The position numbers were made by a program, and so were the translations under genes. A DNA stretch of 64,000 nt, taken from assembly GCA_020744425.1 (NCBI GenBank), contig JAGMUV010000009.1:1302001-1366000 (forward strand), given 5' to 3'. The notes below the pieces were generated by a model that worked only from the letters and a program-made list of their open reading frames with translations, was not told the DNA's origin and searched no databases. The stretch is from Dactylonectria macrodidyma. Its lineage: Eukaryota > Ascomycota > Sordariomycetes > Hypocreales > Nectriaceae. Below, piece by piece: positions 36,409 to 48,844 of the stretch (position 1 is its first letter; the number at the start of each line of letters is the position of its first letter).

Positions 36409-37119
36409 AGAGTGATAGTTGTCTACTAGTAGTAATACATGCCAATACTCGTGAAGTAGAAACCTTGTTCACCGGTGCGAAATAAAAGATCACAAACCGT
36501 GTGCTCATAGGGGTGAGCATATTTGTCTCTCTCGCGATCCCCTGCCCACCCTTCCCCTCGATGCTTCTAACTACGCGATGGCTTCGGCCTCCTAGGCCCT
36601 GATGCCCACCCGCTCCTGCGGTAGCTGTCCTGAAACTTCAAGCAGCAGACACAAGGTCAACTCCTTCATATGGTAAACTATCAGCAGCAGAACCGGGCAG
36701 TCTTGAATAGGTACCTACCTCAGGTAGAATATGTGACGTCGATGTTGGCAGGTAGTGTTGGATCAGTGCTATCTACTGCCCCCGATTTGACGCAACGAAG
36801 GAAAGCAAGGGCAAGAAACATCATGCCTTCGGGGCCAGTCCTACATACATCCATATCACAATCGGGAGTTAACTCAATCGCCATCCTGCGTCGAAACCGT
36901 AATTAGTTAAGTATCATAACAGCTGTTCTCCACACAAACTCTACATAGTCCATGTCACTAACCCACCCCTGATTAACTACTTTCTTTCCTAACAATCCAA
37001 TCTCTCATCCTCATCACCCATTCAACACATCATCCAGGCCCTCGTCCATAAACAAAAGGTACAACCTAAACAGCCTAAAAGCTGAAATACACTATGGGTA
37101 TCGCGCATAAAATCTTTCT

Positions 37120-39936
37120 CTAGTAGTAAATCTTCTCGCTCCAGATTGGAGGTCGAGCTCCGGTTGTGTCCCAAATAATCTTGTTCTTGTCGTCCAGAGA
37201 GCAACCCTCGTCGGTAATGGGGATCACCTTGCTGGTGAGTGCAACTTCCTGCTTCGATACACCAGCGGGATCCTCGGGGATCCACAGCACAGGAACAGGG
37301 CTGGTCGCGGCCGGGTGCAAATAAGCGCTGGCCACAACATCATGCGTGTACTGGCGGTCGAGGTCGGCGGAATCGTCCTGGGGAACCAGCTGGCGGAGGG
37401 TCTGGTAGTCGGCATACATCCAGGGCTTCAGGTACTTCATGATGAAGTTGGTCTTCTTCGGGGCGCTCGGATTAGTAGTACCTTCGCCATTGACGACTTG
37501 CTGACCACTTTGGATAGCTTCTTCCTCAACCTCAAGTGATCGGGGTAGGCTGTACAGGAGAGGATCCAGGGCTTTGGTGATGGTGAGCTGGAAGAGGACG
37601 GTAAAGATGAGGAACACAACCATCAGGGCAGCAGGTCCACCAGCCTTGGAGACGACGAACAGGCCAACCATGCATAGCTCGGCGAGGTAGATACCGACAA
37701 AGAGCTGCTTGAGAGCACGAGGGTAGATGAGTCCGTTTGTGTCGATGACAGTGTCGGTGACGAACAGGATGTTGTATCGGAAGGCGAGGTAGAAAAGGGC
37801 CATACCAATGGTAGACCAGAAGAGCATGAGAGGAGCAATAACCGAGTAGGTGATGCCTGTGAAGGGTAATTAGCCTTGATTACACAAGGTGGCTAGGGTT
37901 TAAACTTACTGATGACCGCAATGTTGGTGTAAACGGGCAGCAGGCTTCCCCATGACAGGCTGCTGAGGGTGGTCCACTTGGTGTACATAGCTCGGGGAGT
38001 ACTAGCAAGGAATTTGTACAAGATGCCGAAGATGACACAGCCAATAACTTGGGTAAGAACACTCGTGGCGATCGTGAGACCCTGAACGATGAAGTAGGAA
38101 ATGTAGAAGTTGGACGAGGTAGGGAGCGACGAGGACAGAATGTCAAAGACACTGTTAGGGTCCTGGATGATACCAGTGATGGCACCGGCAGCTGTGTCGG
38201 TGATGGTTCGAATCAAGAAAACCTGAACAACCTGGAAGACAAAGTAGGCGTTCTGTGTGAATAGTTCGGCCTGCGACAAGGAAACGGCACCAGCCTTCTT
38301 GGCACAAATACGCATGATGACGGGAACCAGAGACATGAGGATGGCGAGGGCAACCGAAGGCAGGAGTCCAGAAATAACACCCAGGATGAACTGCGAATCA
38401 ATGTTAGCGGTTGGCCATTCGGCGTCAAGCAAGAGCGACTCACTGAGGGAATGTCGGCAATCCAGGTCAAACCGGGAATCTTCTGAAGAGTGGAAACCTG
38501 GGCAATGATGCCAACGATACCAACGGGGATGGCCCAGAAGATGATCATGGCGGCAATGAAAGCATACACAATATAACGGCGGACAAACAGCTGCCACCAG
38601 GGGATAAAGAGACTCTTCCAGACAACCTCATTGGGCTTAACGCCAATGTACCTGGGAGACATGCGCAGGGACTGGTGGTGAGTAACGGTCTGAAAAGCGG
38701 CCTGGGCATCGGACTGCGAGTGAAACTCGACGAAGACGGCGGGGGCCTTCTTGGTAGCACCGGAGATGAATTCGGCCTGAGCGGTCTCAACCTGAGGGAT
38801 GAGCTTGTGGAGCTCCTCGCGGCCCCATTCAATTGTGTCGACCTTCTTACCAATGAGACCGAGGGGGCCGAGACGGTGTGAGGGACGCTTCTTGTCGGGG
38901 ATCCAGCGGGCGGCGACACTTCCAGCCTCAGGGTCGGCATTGACAGGGCCCTTTTCGTCCTGGCCGCCCTTCTTGATAGCATTGATGCGCTCCTTGTTCA
39001 CGAGCTTCAGGAGCTTGATTTCTCCCTTCTCGAGCTTCATGGCGGTTTTGTCACGCTCCTCGACGAGCTTTTCAAGGTCGGTGGTGTCAGCAACCAACCA
39101 GACGTTCTTGACGCTATCGTTGAACAGGTTGCGGATGCGGGCTTCGTCCAGGTAGGCATCGGGGACCGAGGTGAAGAGGACGGTACGGGACGACATGCGC
39201 TTCGCGTAGTTTGGAGACAGGAGGAATGCCTGTCGGACGTTGATGTAGAAGATGCACTCGCGGAGAATTGTGTACATGACGAAGCCATAAACGATCCAGG
39301 CGACGAAGGCATGGGCGTAGAGTCGGTTCTTCTGTGTCTGTATGTTGATGTTGCTGTACGAGAGGATCTCAAGCTGCTCCTGTCCACCGCCGCCAGTAGC
39401 ATTGATGGGGAAGAGGATGGGCCAGGTAATGCACAGGCTGACGAAGCACACGCCGCACACGATGCGCAGGTAGCGAATGAAAAGATAGGCATCAAGACTC
39501 TGGTGCTGGAGGGCGTATACGTCGGGGATCTTCCAAAAAGTACCTATCCAGTTGAAAAGACCGGTGGGAAGCTCAGGGCTTCGTTCACTGTCGTGCTGAT
39601 TAGCAAGGAGGCGTCGTGTGGGGAGGTCGGCTGAGTGTACTTCTCTCGTAAAGACCCTAGGTATGTTCTAGGCGCATAGAACCGCGTTTGAGAGCGGCGG
39701 ATAAGAAGGAAGATGACGAGGTATACGGCGGATACGATGAGGATCGGAATCAACGTCGATATCATGCCTAGAAGTTTTCGTGTTAAAAGATGCATTCAAT
39801 GTATTGCAATGTCTGCAATTGAACGGAGGAACAAACCGGATAGCGACTGAGGAGGGTTATTGCGAGCCTCGCCGCTGCCGCTGCTGTCGTCAGCGGATGG
39901 CAGATTAGTCTTAAGCCAACTAATAAAGGCACCCAT
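37120..39936 (-). CDS. CSC1/OSCA-type calcium-permeable osmosensitive channel
   Basis: Member of the DUF221/RSN1_7TM family (yeast Csc1, Rsn1, Phm7; plant OSCA), cation channels opened by membrane tension or hyperosmotic stress. Five exons: 39936-39837, 39767-39641, 39587-38444, 38390-37910, 37856-37120. The introns are 69, 53, 53, 53 and 53 bp except the first, and all phases close, giving 862 residues. The second intron is needed to restore the conserved LRE-NERSPELP-GLFNWIG region. Order: N-terminal RSN1_TM helices (about 40-200), cytosolic PHM7_cyt domain (about 220-410) and RSN1_7TM channel core (about 420-700, including ILGVISGLLPSVALAILM). A C-terminal PHM7_ext-like domain ends WDTTGARPPIWSEKIYY. 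This terminal domain is typical of Phm7/Rsn1-like rather than minimal Csc1 proteins. Plasma-membrane location is inferred from the family. Confidence 0.93.
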
Positions 39937-42900
39937 GATGGCGACGGTGCAGCAGTCTCTTGGCTGGTGGTTGTTGTTGTCCTGGCTAGGCTTGGTGGTG
40001 ACGGTTACTCGAACCCCTCCTTGGCGAGAGGGAGAAGCTGAGGGATGAATCGATCGATACGAAAAAAGAGAAGAAAAGAGCCGAGCAATAGCTGGAGGGA
40101 ATCGGGTGGTTAATTACTTTGTATGTCTTGGGCGCGCGTGCGTTGGCGGTTGGATGGGTGGTGGAGATTTGCGAAGGGATGGGCCAGGACCAGAGCTAGA
40201 CTCAGGTTGCGCAGCTGGACCTAGGCCAGCTTGGAGCTGGAGATTGCCAAGGGGGGAGGGGGGTGAATAATTAAATAGTGGGGTTCCTGCTTTTTTCGCC
40301 AGTGGGCTTGCATGCGTTGGACTGGCGGGCCGGGAGGGAAGGTGCCAGGCAGATTACGTAGGTGGAACAGGTTTGCAATCCCAGCTTCTCTCAGGTTTGG
40401 GAATTAAATAAGAAGCAAAATATGCAATAGAGATTCAAAGAGTATAAGGTTGTTGGGTCAGAAGGTCGTTCGTTGGACCAGGAGACCGTGGAGGGCGGTT
40501 CGAGACAAACACTCAATAGCCGCAGTTGCAAGGTAACGGACGGGGGAAAAGAGATCGACGCGGGATCATAGCCAACTAATAGTTCAGTCAATGTCTGAGC
40601 TTGATGCCACGACGAAATCAGAAGCCGATGTTGTCTGGGGCGGTCTGAATAAGTGCACACCCAAGCCACCCCCTCAGGACTGGAGTCCAGAGGTGAAAAA
40701 GCAGGTTCCAGCAGCAGGTTCCAGCAGTGCAGCGCAGAACGCGGCCGTGGAAACACCCTGCCAAGCTGGCCGCCACTTGCCGGCGATGAGAATGGTGGTT
40801 GGCGTGCTAGAGGTTGGCGGGTGGTGGTTGGTCTTGGTGGTTCCCGCGCTGCATGGCTGCAGTGCTATGACGCTGGCGATGCCTTCGCTCATCCCTCAAG
40901 CCTCATGCCATGGTCCAAGACAACTTGGATTGCCAGCGCTGAGCTGAACAAGGTCCGGCGTTCGGGTCTGGGCCCTGGCGTGTGCATCCTGACCTAGCAC
41001 CTCTAAGTTCTCGTCGACTCGCCGCCGCCTCAGACATGTGTCGAGTGCGACCTGCGCCTGGGCAGCGTCACACTGGATACGTCACAGCGTAGCGCCCAGG
41101 CCGATGTGCAGCGCAGAGTCCCTGAAACTCATTGGATCGACACCTCCATTGCCGTTTTCCTCCTGTAGAGTCGCGCTTTTTCGCATATCGCCGAACCATG
41201 ACATGGGCTGGACTACCCACACACCACACCACCTGTCGGGAGGGTGTGGATCCTGAACCAGCTGGACCAGCCATTGCCTTGATCACCAGCCATGACCAGC
41301 TACTGTGAATGTGCTGCGTACATGGCTCACCCTCTTCGAATGCCTTGAAACCGTCTGCCAGATGCATCGTCATACATGCGCTGCATCGAGAACTTTGGTT
41401 GCCCATTGTGTTGCAAAGCATGCGACTCCAAGCATGCGCAAAGGACTACGCAGGCAGGTCATGCAACATCTGTCCCGTCTGCACAGGGAATACAATGCAT
41501 CCCATCACCCGCTTCTGCACACTCCGACTCGTGACTTGACTTGCATCCCCGTCCCGCACCGTTCCCCAACTGGAGGATTCCTCCCGTTTGCAACCTTGAA
41601 ACAAAACGGATGACCAGCAATAAATTCTGGAAAATCAGACAGACAGGGAGAATGGTTAGGGCATTGATCGGAATCGGTCCCCTGTCGGGCTGCTCACACA
41701 ATCGCCCCATGTAACCCTGAATCGAGACGTTTAAAACCACTGTTCCCCGGCAGGCATATGGAGGAGCCCATTACGAAGTACAAGTTGTGGCGTCGTCTCT
41801 GTCTGCACTTTTTCTGCACCACTTCCAGGTTTGGGCGAGGGTGCACTCATCTCATCTCGGCTGTTGAACGCTTGGCTAGTGGACCGTGTTGCTCGCTAGC
41901 GGGTTGGCGCCCTCTTCCGCTGTACCTACAGATTACAGTGCTGAGTGGGCCAACCCCCCGCTGGAGCACAGTAGCTGGGGAGTGCCTACACGGGCACACC
42001 CCGCTGGTACAGCAGTAGTTTTGGAGCTATCGATGGCCATTGCACCGCCGATGGCTGTCGATGTGCATCCTCCTCATAGTGGCTACCTTAGTGCAGGTGG
42101 GGGGAGACGCGTCAACGAGAAGCAGGGGGACAGGAGAGAGAAGAAGAAAAAAAGCATGGCACAGAGAAAGATGGAGTGAAGCTGTCACAGATTGCGAGGT
42201 CTATCAAGGTCCAGGCCTCCCCAGGCGTCAAACGTTCAACAAAACACACCGCCCCTCCAGTAATTTGTAGCTAGTATATTGAATTTTCGCATGAAGCCAC
42301 CCATCAAACACTCTAATTCAGCTTCCATGGTTGTTCTCGTGCGTGGTTATCGTTGTCGAGACCTTTTGCACTGCCTGCTTGACCTGCCGTCGAAAGTCTA
42401 GACAAACCTCCGCAGTTGAGCAGTTGAGCAGTTGAGCCGAGCAGGGATCATGGTGATGTCAGATTTTTGCATTCATACATTGATTGAATGCTTTCCATTG
42501 ATGCGCAAAATGATGATAGTCACTTGGAATGCTCTATCTACCAGATCCAGCGTGTCTTAGTTTTCCTTTGTCCCATCCGGAGCATCTCGCACCCGGGACC
42601 ATGGACCGAAACAACTCTCCCTGTGACCCTTTTAGGCCCTCTCCCACGTATTAGGTAGTGCGGATGCATTGTATCCAGCTAGTTTACTATTGTTAGCTAC
42701 ATGTTTAGTAGGGGGGATTGCAGTGTTGTTCAGATAATCCCTACCTCATTAGAGCAGACGTGATCCGCCAAACTTTGGCGCCAGGTGCCATTCCCGGCGC
42801 CTCTAACTCTGATAAGCCTCCAACTATCGCCCACCGACCAGAGCTAAGACATATAGGCAGTCATGCTAACACTCGTAGGGCATCCATAGGGCATTCGAAG

Positions 42901-45704
42901 CATCTCAATGACGGAATGAGACTGTGTCGATCTGATGTCGACTGATTTCATTGTTTTGGCGCGCTAGCTTTTGAACAACGATTCTTGCCCTCTCGCTGCT
43001 AGCCCAGACTGGCCCCTCGGTACTAACTGTGCTGTACTATGTATTCTATGACGCTTAACGCTCAATCTCCGGGTCAGGCAATTTCCGACGAACCTCAATG
43101 TCTAGCGTTGCTCTAGTGAAAGTCGTCCACGTCAACGAGAAGTCAACTGGCATCGACGTCGATGAAGCATCCCAACCCAAAATCCCAGACCGCAATGTCA
43201 CTCACCCTACTCACTACTTGCGCGGATGATACGCTGCCGTCTCATCTCTGCCCAAGTCCCGAGCCATCATTGGGTCCCTGGTCACATCAAAACGGTGCAG
43301 GCCTTCCCCCTCCCCTTCCCTCTCGCGCGTCTATCCCCATTCCAGCGGCTTGGAACAGCAAATGCACGCGGCAAATCTCCTCTTGCAGCGCTAACAGGAT
43401 GCTGGTTCAGCTGAGATGGCCAGTCCCGAGCCCACCCAACCACCCAAGTCCACCAGTCCCAGCCCCTGCTGCCTCATTCTCGTGTCCTCCAATTCGACCA
43501 AGTGCAAATCATGTCTCCCTGACCCTTGTCGCCTGCCACACAGGGGCACAGAGCTTAATCGCATCCTCGCGGTTTTGACCAGCCACAGCCACGGCCTCTT
43601 CTCCCAAAGCAGCCCAGAGGTTCAGAACAGTTCACCAATCTCACCAATACTTCATCCACCAGCGCATCGTTTTCAAACAGAAATTTTCTATATAAAAAAA
43701 AATTCATGTCCCTGTCTGGCTGGTCGAGACCTTTGGCCGACATGGGCCTCATTCTCCCGTTCTACCGTATCACTACGCTGCCGCGACACTGCCACAATCC
43801 CCTCGCGCAGTGTTCAACTGATCTAGATAATCTAGATCGACCTCTCTGTGCAGAGCTTATATACGCAGCTGGCATTCAGGTACGAACGAGGCCTCCCTGT
43901 CTCACCAAAAACACCTTGGCAAATCATCGTAGGCACGCCCACCACAGTTACACGTCAAACCAAAGATCTCCTCGCGTGCAACTTACTCATAAGGTACACA
44001 CCATGAAACTCGATGTTGGGACACAACGTTCTTACGCAGAGCCAACCCAACCTCATTCTCAGTAGCATTTGTGGATGTGGCCGCCTATGTCATTAGGTCT
44101 CATCCATCCGTCGGCCGTTCAACGGCCGGGACGTTTGTCGCTGTCATTCCCGTTGACACCAAGCCAGCATCACACAAGTTAGCTTTCCAAACACATACAA
44201 AGTCCCTTTGAGTAAAGTCGGTGTAACGGGGACAGTCATTAATAGCATGCCTTTGTAATCATCCTCAAGCGGTATCAGAGTGTGTCACATATCAAATAGG
44301 TAAACCACGAGCCATTCATATCCAAGACCTGATTGGCATCCCATGGCAACCATATGTGGGCATTCTCTTGGCTAGCCTTGACTGGGGTCCATCTCAACGA
44401 TAACTATCGGAAATTCAATGGGTTCATGAGCAACCAGCTCAAGACATGTCAGCTTACAACCTTCCTGCATTCTCTTTGAAATCACCATATTCCCTCTCTT
44501 CAGTGCGCCATGAGATGCAATGGCAGTCGGGTACTAACATGGCAAAGATCCTCTGCAAACAGGATGACGACTCGAAGCAAACCCACACACTTTATGCGGA
44601 GCTCCGTCCACATTGTTGGTGTCTTTAATATAAGGACTTACACGTTCTGCCTATTCTTCAAGATTGGTTCCCCTGCAACTCGTTTTGACAACGATGCCCA
44701 TGGAAAAGTCCACAATAGACATGTAAATCTAGGCAAGATGCAAACAGCATGAACCTGCCTAAATATACAATGCTAAGAGTGATATCAGTCGCCATGCTAT
44801 GAGTCTTCTCTGTACAGGCGGCATAGTTCTCCGGGTTTGCTTGCATTGACTGACACGTTGGGACAGTAGATTGGTAGCCTAGGCTAATTCTTCCGCAAGG
44901 GGACTACCCTAGAGTCGTGGACCAGTTCCTCGTGATTTCTAGGACGCTTACTTCAAAGCATATATCTATGAGGTCTCTGCTGGGAGCGTTATAGTTAGCT
45001 GAGATAGCCTTGGTGCTGTCCCAAGGCTCGGGTATGTCACCGTAAGAACTTGCTCGTATGCATGCATCGATCTAGGAGCCATTCGCACCAGACAGGATAA
45101 CATTCACGAGGCCGATTCTGCGAGGCCACCAGACGCTAATTCGGCTACGAAAGAGTTCGAACAGCTTACAGATGCCCCATTTCTATTTCCGTAGCAAAAT
45201 CGAGGGCAGATAATGTTGTGTGGCTCAAGCGTGCAACCAAGATCCAAGCCCAACACCGCCATGTGAAGGACATTCCAGAAAACCTTCACATGACAACAAA
45301 GAGCTTCCCCTCCCTGAAGTCTCATTTCAAAGAAAAGCCTAGACCTCACCCTCTAAGCCTGAGGTATTTTGCAAACAGTTTGTGTCCATGCACAATCAGA
45401 AGGGATGTACTTATCCGTCAACAAAGGCGGATTTCTTTGTTGTGTAAATAGGCAAACGCCACTTCGCCCGCCTTGCGTTATACCCTCCCAAAGCTAACAA
45501 TAGCTCGCAATTTCCTGTGATCATTGACAAGAGCCACTCATGCCCTCAAAAAAAAATATTGCCTTGATTTCCTAGATATTACATCCTGTCCTTCCCTTCA
45601 TTGCTTGCTTTGATCTCTAGCCCTACCCAAAGGCGTAGTTCCTCTCTGAGATCGACATCATCAACATTTACCGGTCGAGCTAAGCTAAACGAACGAAATT
45701 TGCC
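39937..45704. other. 5.8-kb gene-poor region
   Basis: From the channel gene start to the next gene I see only short frames with no family signatures. The first ~200 bp should be the channel 5' UTR and promoter. Landmarks are a direct 13-bp duplication (CAGGTTCCAGCAG-like) near 40704-40730 and an 8-bp triple repeat at 42413-42436. TAG/CTAG-rich sequence occurs near 42640-42720 and 43815-43840. No tRNA or transposon could be recognised. Confidence 0.5.
42413..42436. repeat. Three copies of CAGTTGAG
   Basis: Three perfect 8-bp units in non-coding sequence. Confidence 0.9.
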
Positions 45705-47078
45705 ATGTCCCTCAACGAAGATGAAGAATTGAGCGGCCTTGAGGATTCGAACGAAGGCCTGGTATTCAACCTCCCGGGAAACCACTATGCACCTGCATAC
45801 TCCTCGCGCTGGACATACCCTGGCAGCGAGCTGCTCAGTCCTGACGACCTCAAGGTCCTCAAGCATATGAACTGCTCGTACCTTTCCTCCGACAAACCCG
45901 TAACCTTGCTTGCCTTGAAGCAACACGCGCAATCTCTTACAAAACTCATCTCAAAGCTCTCAACAACATCGGTTGCGGTAGCTGTAAGAGAGCTGGGCCG
46001 CGATGACGGGAGCTGGGGTTACCAGGAGACCGAGTCGTTTGACTGGCTCAATGATCTTCAAACTCCTTATGATACTGGGGATGAGTTGCACCACGTCCCA
46101 CTATACTCGCTTCTCAACGGTATTCGAGAGGAGTCGGAGGACACGGGACTGCGACACCACTGTCCTCTAGCTCAAGCTCAGGATTCTGGGTTCTTAGCCG
46201 AGCCGGAGCGGCTCCGACGGCCATACCAGACGCATCATAACCTAGTCATGCATGCCAACGAGTGCCTTGAGATCCTCGACCACGAGTACAGCTCTACCGG
46301 GGGGCTCATGTCCATTCTCCCCACCAACGCCGCCCAAGACAGCGTCGAGCTCGCCGGCGCCCGCAACTCACTTCTTGGCCAGTGGCTGATGCACCACCAG
46401 CATCTCGTTGCTCGCATGCACGAGCTCGAGATCAACTACGCCAATGCCCTCGAAGCTCTGGGGGGAGAGGCCGTGGTACCCCTGCAGCGGCGCAGCGGGC
46501 CAGACGGCATGTCTCAGGGTCGAGAGATCGCCTACCCTCAGGACCGCTTTGTCCTCGTCAACGCCGGAGACGACGTCACAACCTATCTGCACAACAGGCT
46601 CGACATTGCCGAAGCGCATGTAAAACAGAAAGAGAAGATGTGGAAGAATGCCGGGGTGAGTGGCGAGCGCATCTGGTTCGAGGAACGCGGAGGAGATTTG
46701 TACGCTCGCGGCCTCATCCCCATCGACGTGCTCACACGCTACTATCGACTTGCGGGCAAAGGCCACGAGGCGCCCATCTTTGTGATGCCTGTATTCGACC
46801 AGCATCCCAGTGCCACCGCCACGTCACGCATGGAGGCTCGGCCAACTGTTGTGTCCATCGTGACGCCAACTTGGCCAAAGCGTGTGTCCGAGTGGGAGTA
46901 CAAGTTCAAGAAGCAACTCGACCGTGCCAAGGAAATGGAGTTGGAGAATCGGAAGCTGGCGAGGGAGATGGCGGAGATGAATGATAGCATGGCTCTTCTG
47001 AATGAGGAGCTGCGCCGCAGTAGGAACGAGCTGACCGTTCTCGAAAGAACCCTTGCTGCAGTCGAGCCAGAGCAGTAG
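45705..47078 (+). CDS. Unrecognised coiled-coil protein
   Basis: Single exon, 457 residues, no family recognised. The N-terminus is acidic (NEDEELSGLEDSNEG). The middle is mixed alpha/beta-looking with several conserved-looking aromatic segments (YSSRWTYPGSELL, GSWGYQETESFDWL, WLMHHQHLVARMHELE). The last ~70 residues form a heptad-patterned coiled coil (KKQLDRAKEMELENRKLA). The start is the first ATG after a pyrimidine-rich leader and codon use is gene-like throughout. The coding signal does not stop at the TAG: the same frame is open for about 99 more codons to 47378 and first continues the coil (KLLKETLAHEAKLAVLKR), so the true protein may be longer or the allele truncated. It heads three consecutive same-strand genes. 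No function is proposed. Confidence 0.75.
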   Translation: MSLNEDEELSGLEDSNEGLVFNLPGNHYAPAYSSRWTYPGSELLSPDDLKVLKHMNCSYLSSDKPVTLLALKQHAQSLTKLISKLSTTSVAVAVRELGRDDGSWGYQETESFDWLNDLQTPYDTGDELHHVPLYSLLNGIREESEDTGLRHHCPLAQAQDSGFLAEPERLRRPYQTHHNLVMHANECLEILDHEYSSTGGLMSILPTNAAQDSVELAGARNSLLGQWLMHHQHLVARMHELEINYANALEALGGEAVVPLQRRSGPDGMSQGREIAYPQDRFVLVNAGDDVTTYLHNRLDIAEAHVKQKEKMWKNAGVSGERIWFEERGGDLYARGLIPIDVLTRYYRLAGKGHEAPIFVMPVFDQHPSATATSRMEARPTVVSIVTPTWPKRVSEWEYKFKKQLDRAKEMELENRKLAREMAEMNDSMALLNEELRRSRNELTVLERTLAAVEPEQ

Positions 47079-47378
47079 AAGCTGCTGAAGGAAACTTTGG
47101 CACATGAGGCTAAGCTGGCGGTGCTCAAGAGAATACCCCCAAGCAAGCATCACCCACAGTTGACTCTGCCCAAGGTGGAAGACGAGGAGGAGAAGGAGTC
47201 TGATATGGAAACTGCGGGATATGAGGAAGAACGAATAACTAGAAGGGAACTAGTGGTAGTACTAGCCGTCTTTTGGATGGGAATCACATCTGTAAGGGGG
47301 AGAAAGCTACCTAGGTTATTCATACTGGGCGAAACGGTGTGTTCGATGAAAGGGAAGGAGTCAATGGGGTGCTGGTGA
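47079..47378 (+). other. In-frame extension downstream of a TAG stop
   Basis: Directly after the TAG (47076-47078) the frame of the preceding gene stays open for 99 codons. It first continues the Leu/Lys/Glu coil, then gives an acidic stretch (VEDEEEKESDMETAGYEEE) and a short hydrophobic segment (LVVVLAVFWMGITSV) flanked by Arg/Lys. It ends at a TAG in 47376-47378. Third positions of the first ~40 codons remain G+C-biased. It may be a readthrough extension, a region cut off by a CAG-to-TAG change, or a lucky 3' UTR. Confidence 0.45.
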
Positions 47379-47594
47379 TAGGAGATAGGAGCGTGTTGAG
47401 AGAAGAACCACATTCATCTTTCACATTTTGGGTCCTTTATATCTGCTACGAATTCATCCCTTTCAGCTCAATTTTAACAATTGCAAATATTTCTCCTCTC
47501 TGCTTGTTGACAATCGTGATGTTGCAACCGTGAAGGCATGCTATACAACCCGGTGAATGCATATTTCTTATAAACGCATATCTGGATTGTCTAC

Positions 47595-48844
47595 ATGCAT
47601 ACAGGTGCCGTCATAGTTCCACGGCTGGTTGGCGTTAGATCAACACCAATCATAGCAACTGCAATTGTCAAGATAATAGGCCGCAACATAATGTTGCTCT
47701 CGAGAACATTCAATCTACGTATCAAAGTGCCCAGACTTGATGCAATTCCTGGTTTTCGTCGACCATTGCATCTAGCACCTCCTTTTCTCCTCGACGACTA
47801 CTTGCCTCGGTACATGACACTGAATTCTCGAGATGCCGCCAAGAAACGCTCACTAGCTTACGCGCATCTACGCAACTGCAACCTTTGCCCGCGAGAATGC
47901 GGCGTCAACCGCTACGAGACCACCGGCATGTGTCTCATTGGGGAGAAGACCAAGGTCAATGTCATTGCTCCCCACTTTGGCGAAGGTCCGTTCGCTGCTC
48001 TTTGTCTCTTACATGGCAGTATTGGTCAATGCAAAGACATCCGCTGACGGGGGCTTCACTAGAGCCTTGCATTCAGGGACATCACGGTAGCGGCGCCGTG
48101 TTTATGAGCGGCTGTAACCTGCGCTGCGTCTTTTGCCAGAACTTTGATATATCCCACCAGCGCAACGGGATGGACCTGACTCCGGAGGAGCTGGGTGACT
48201 GGTACATCAAGTTGCAGGACACGGGCAACGTCCACAACATCAACATCGTCACTCCGGAGCACGTGGTCCCACAGGTGGCTTTGAGTATTCTGTATGCGAG
48301 GGATCAGGGACTGAAGGTGCCAATCATATACAATACGTCAAGCTTTGATTCCCCCGCATCGCTGCAGCTAATGGATGGGCTGGTGGACATTTATCTAGCC
48401 GATTTCAAAGTGTGGGAGACTAGCACATCCAAGAGGCTTCTCAAAGCCGACGACTACGCTACTACTGCCAGGGAGAGCATCAAAGCCATGCACGCTCAAG
48501 TAGGCGACCTGTGCTTTACAGGCGACGGTATTGCGAAGAGGGGTTTGTTGGTGAGACATCTGGTTATGCCCGGCAAAGAAGTGGAAGGGGCAGAGATTAT
48601 GAAGTTCTTGGCCAAGGAAGTCTCGACCGACTGCTTCGTCAATATCATGGAGCAGTACCATCCCGACGCCCATGTCGGCAAGCAGAAACGAGGGAAGGCC
48701 AAGAATGGCGAGGCGGAAGTGCGATACACAGATATTAATCGTGCCGTCACTGATGGCGAGGTCTCGTCAATTCGAAAAGCTGCCATGGACGCTGGGCTTT
48801 GGAGGTTCAACGACCCACCTAAACACGATGGGTTTGCCATCTGA
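47595..48844 (+). CDS. Radical SAM protein, PflX-like (COG1313 type)
   Basis: Iron-sulphur radical S-adenosylmethionine protein resembling PflX, a homologue of pyruvate formate-lyase activating enzyme with no established substrate. Exons 47595-47985 and 48063-48844 are joined across a 77-bp intron; the splice rebuilds HFGEEPCIQGHHGSG, a family signature. From the first ATG the protein has 390 residues. The ATG at 47691 (358 residues) gives a basic, hydrophobic N-terminus that could be a mitochondrial presequence. The 4Fe-4S site is CNLRCVFC (Cys about 148, 152, 155), within SGCNLRCVFCQNFDIS. An upstream cysteine cluster CNLCPRECGVNR (about 95-104) is also typical. No glycyl radical enzyme gene is adjacent. 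A bacterial origin is plausible but only inferred. Confidence 0.88.

Larger units (their letters stand above)
35135..37119. other. Intergenic region with repeats and a GC-rich relic
   Basis: About 2 kb between the F-box gene end and the convergent end of the channel gene. It contains a 7-bp minisatellite (35597-35650), a strongly G+C-rich block (about 35700-36020), a CTG/TTG triplet tract (36089-36139) and otherwise short frames. Confidence 0.55.
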
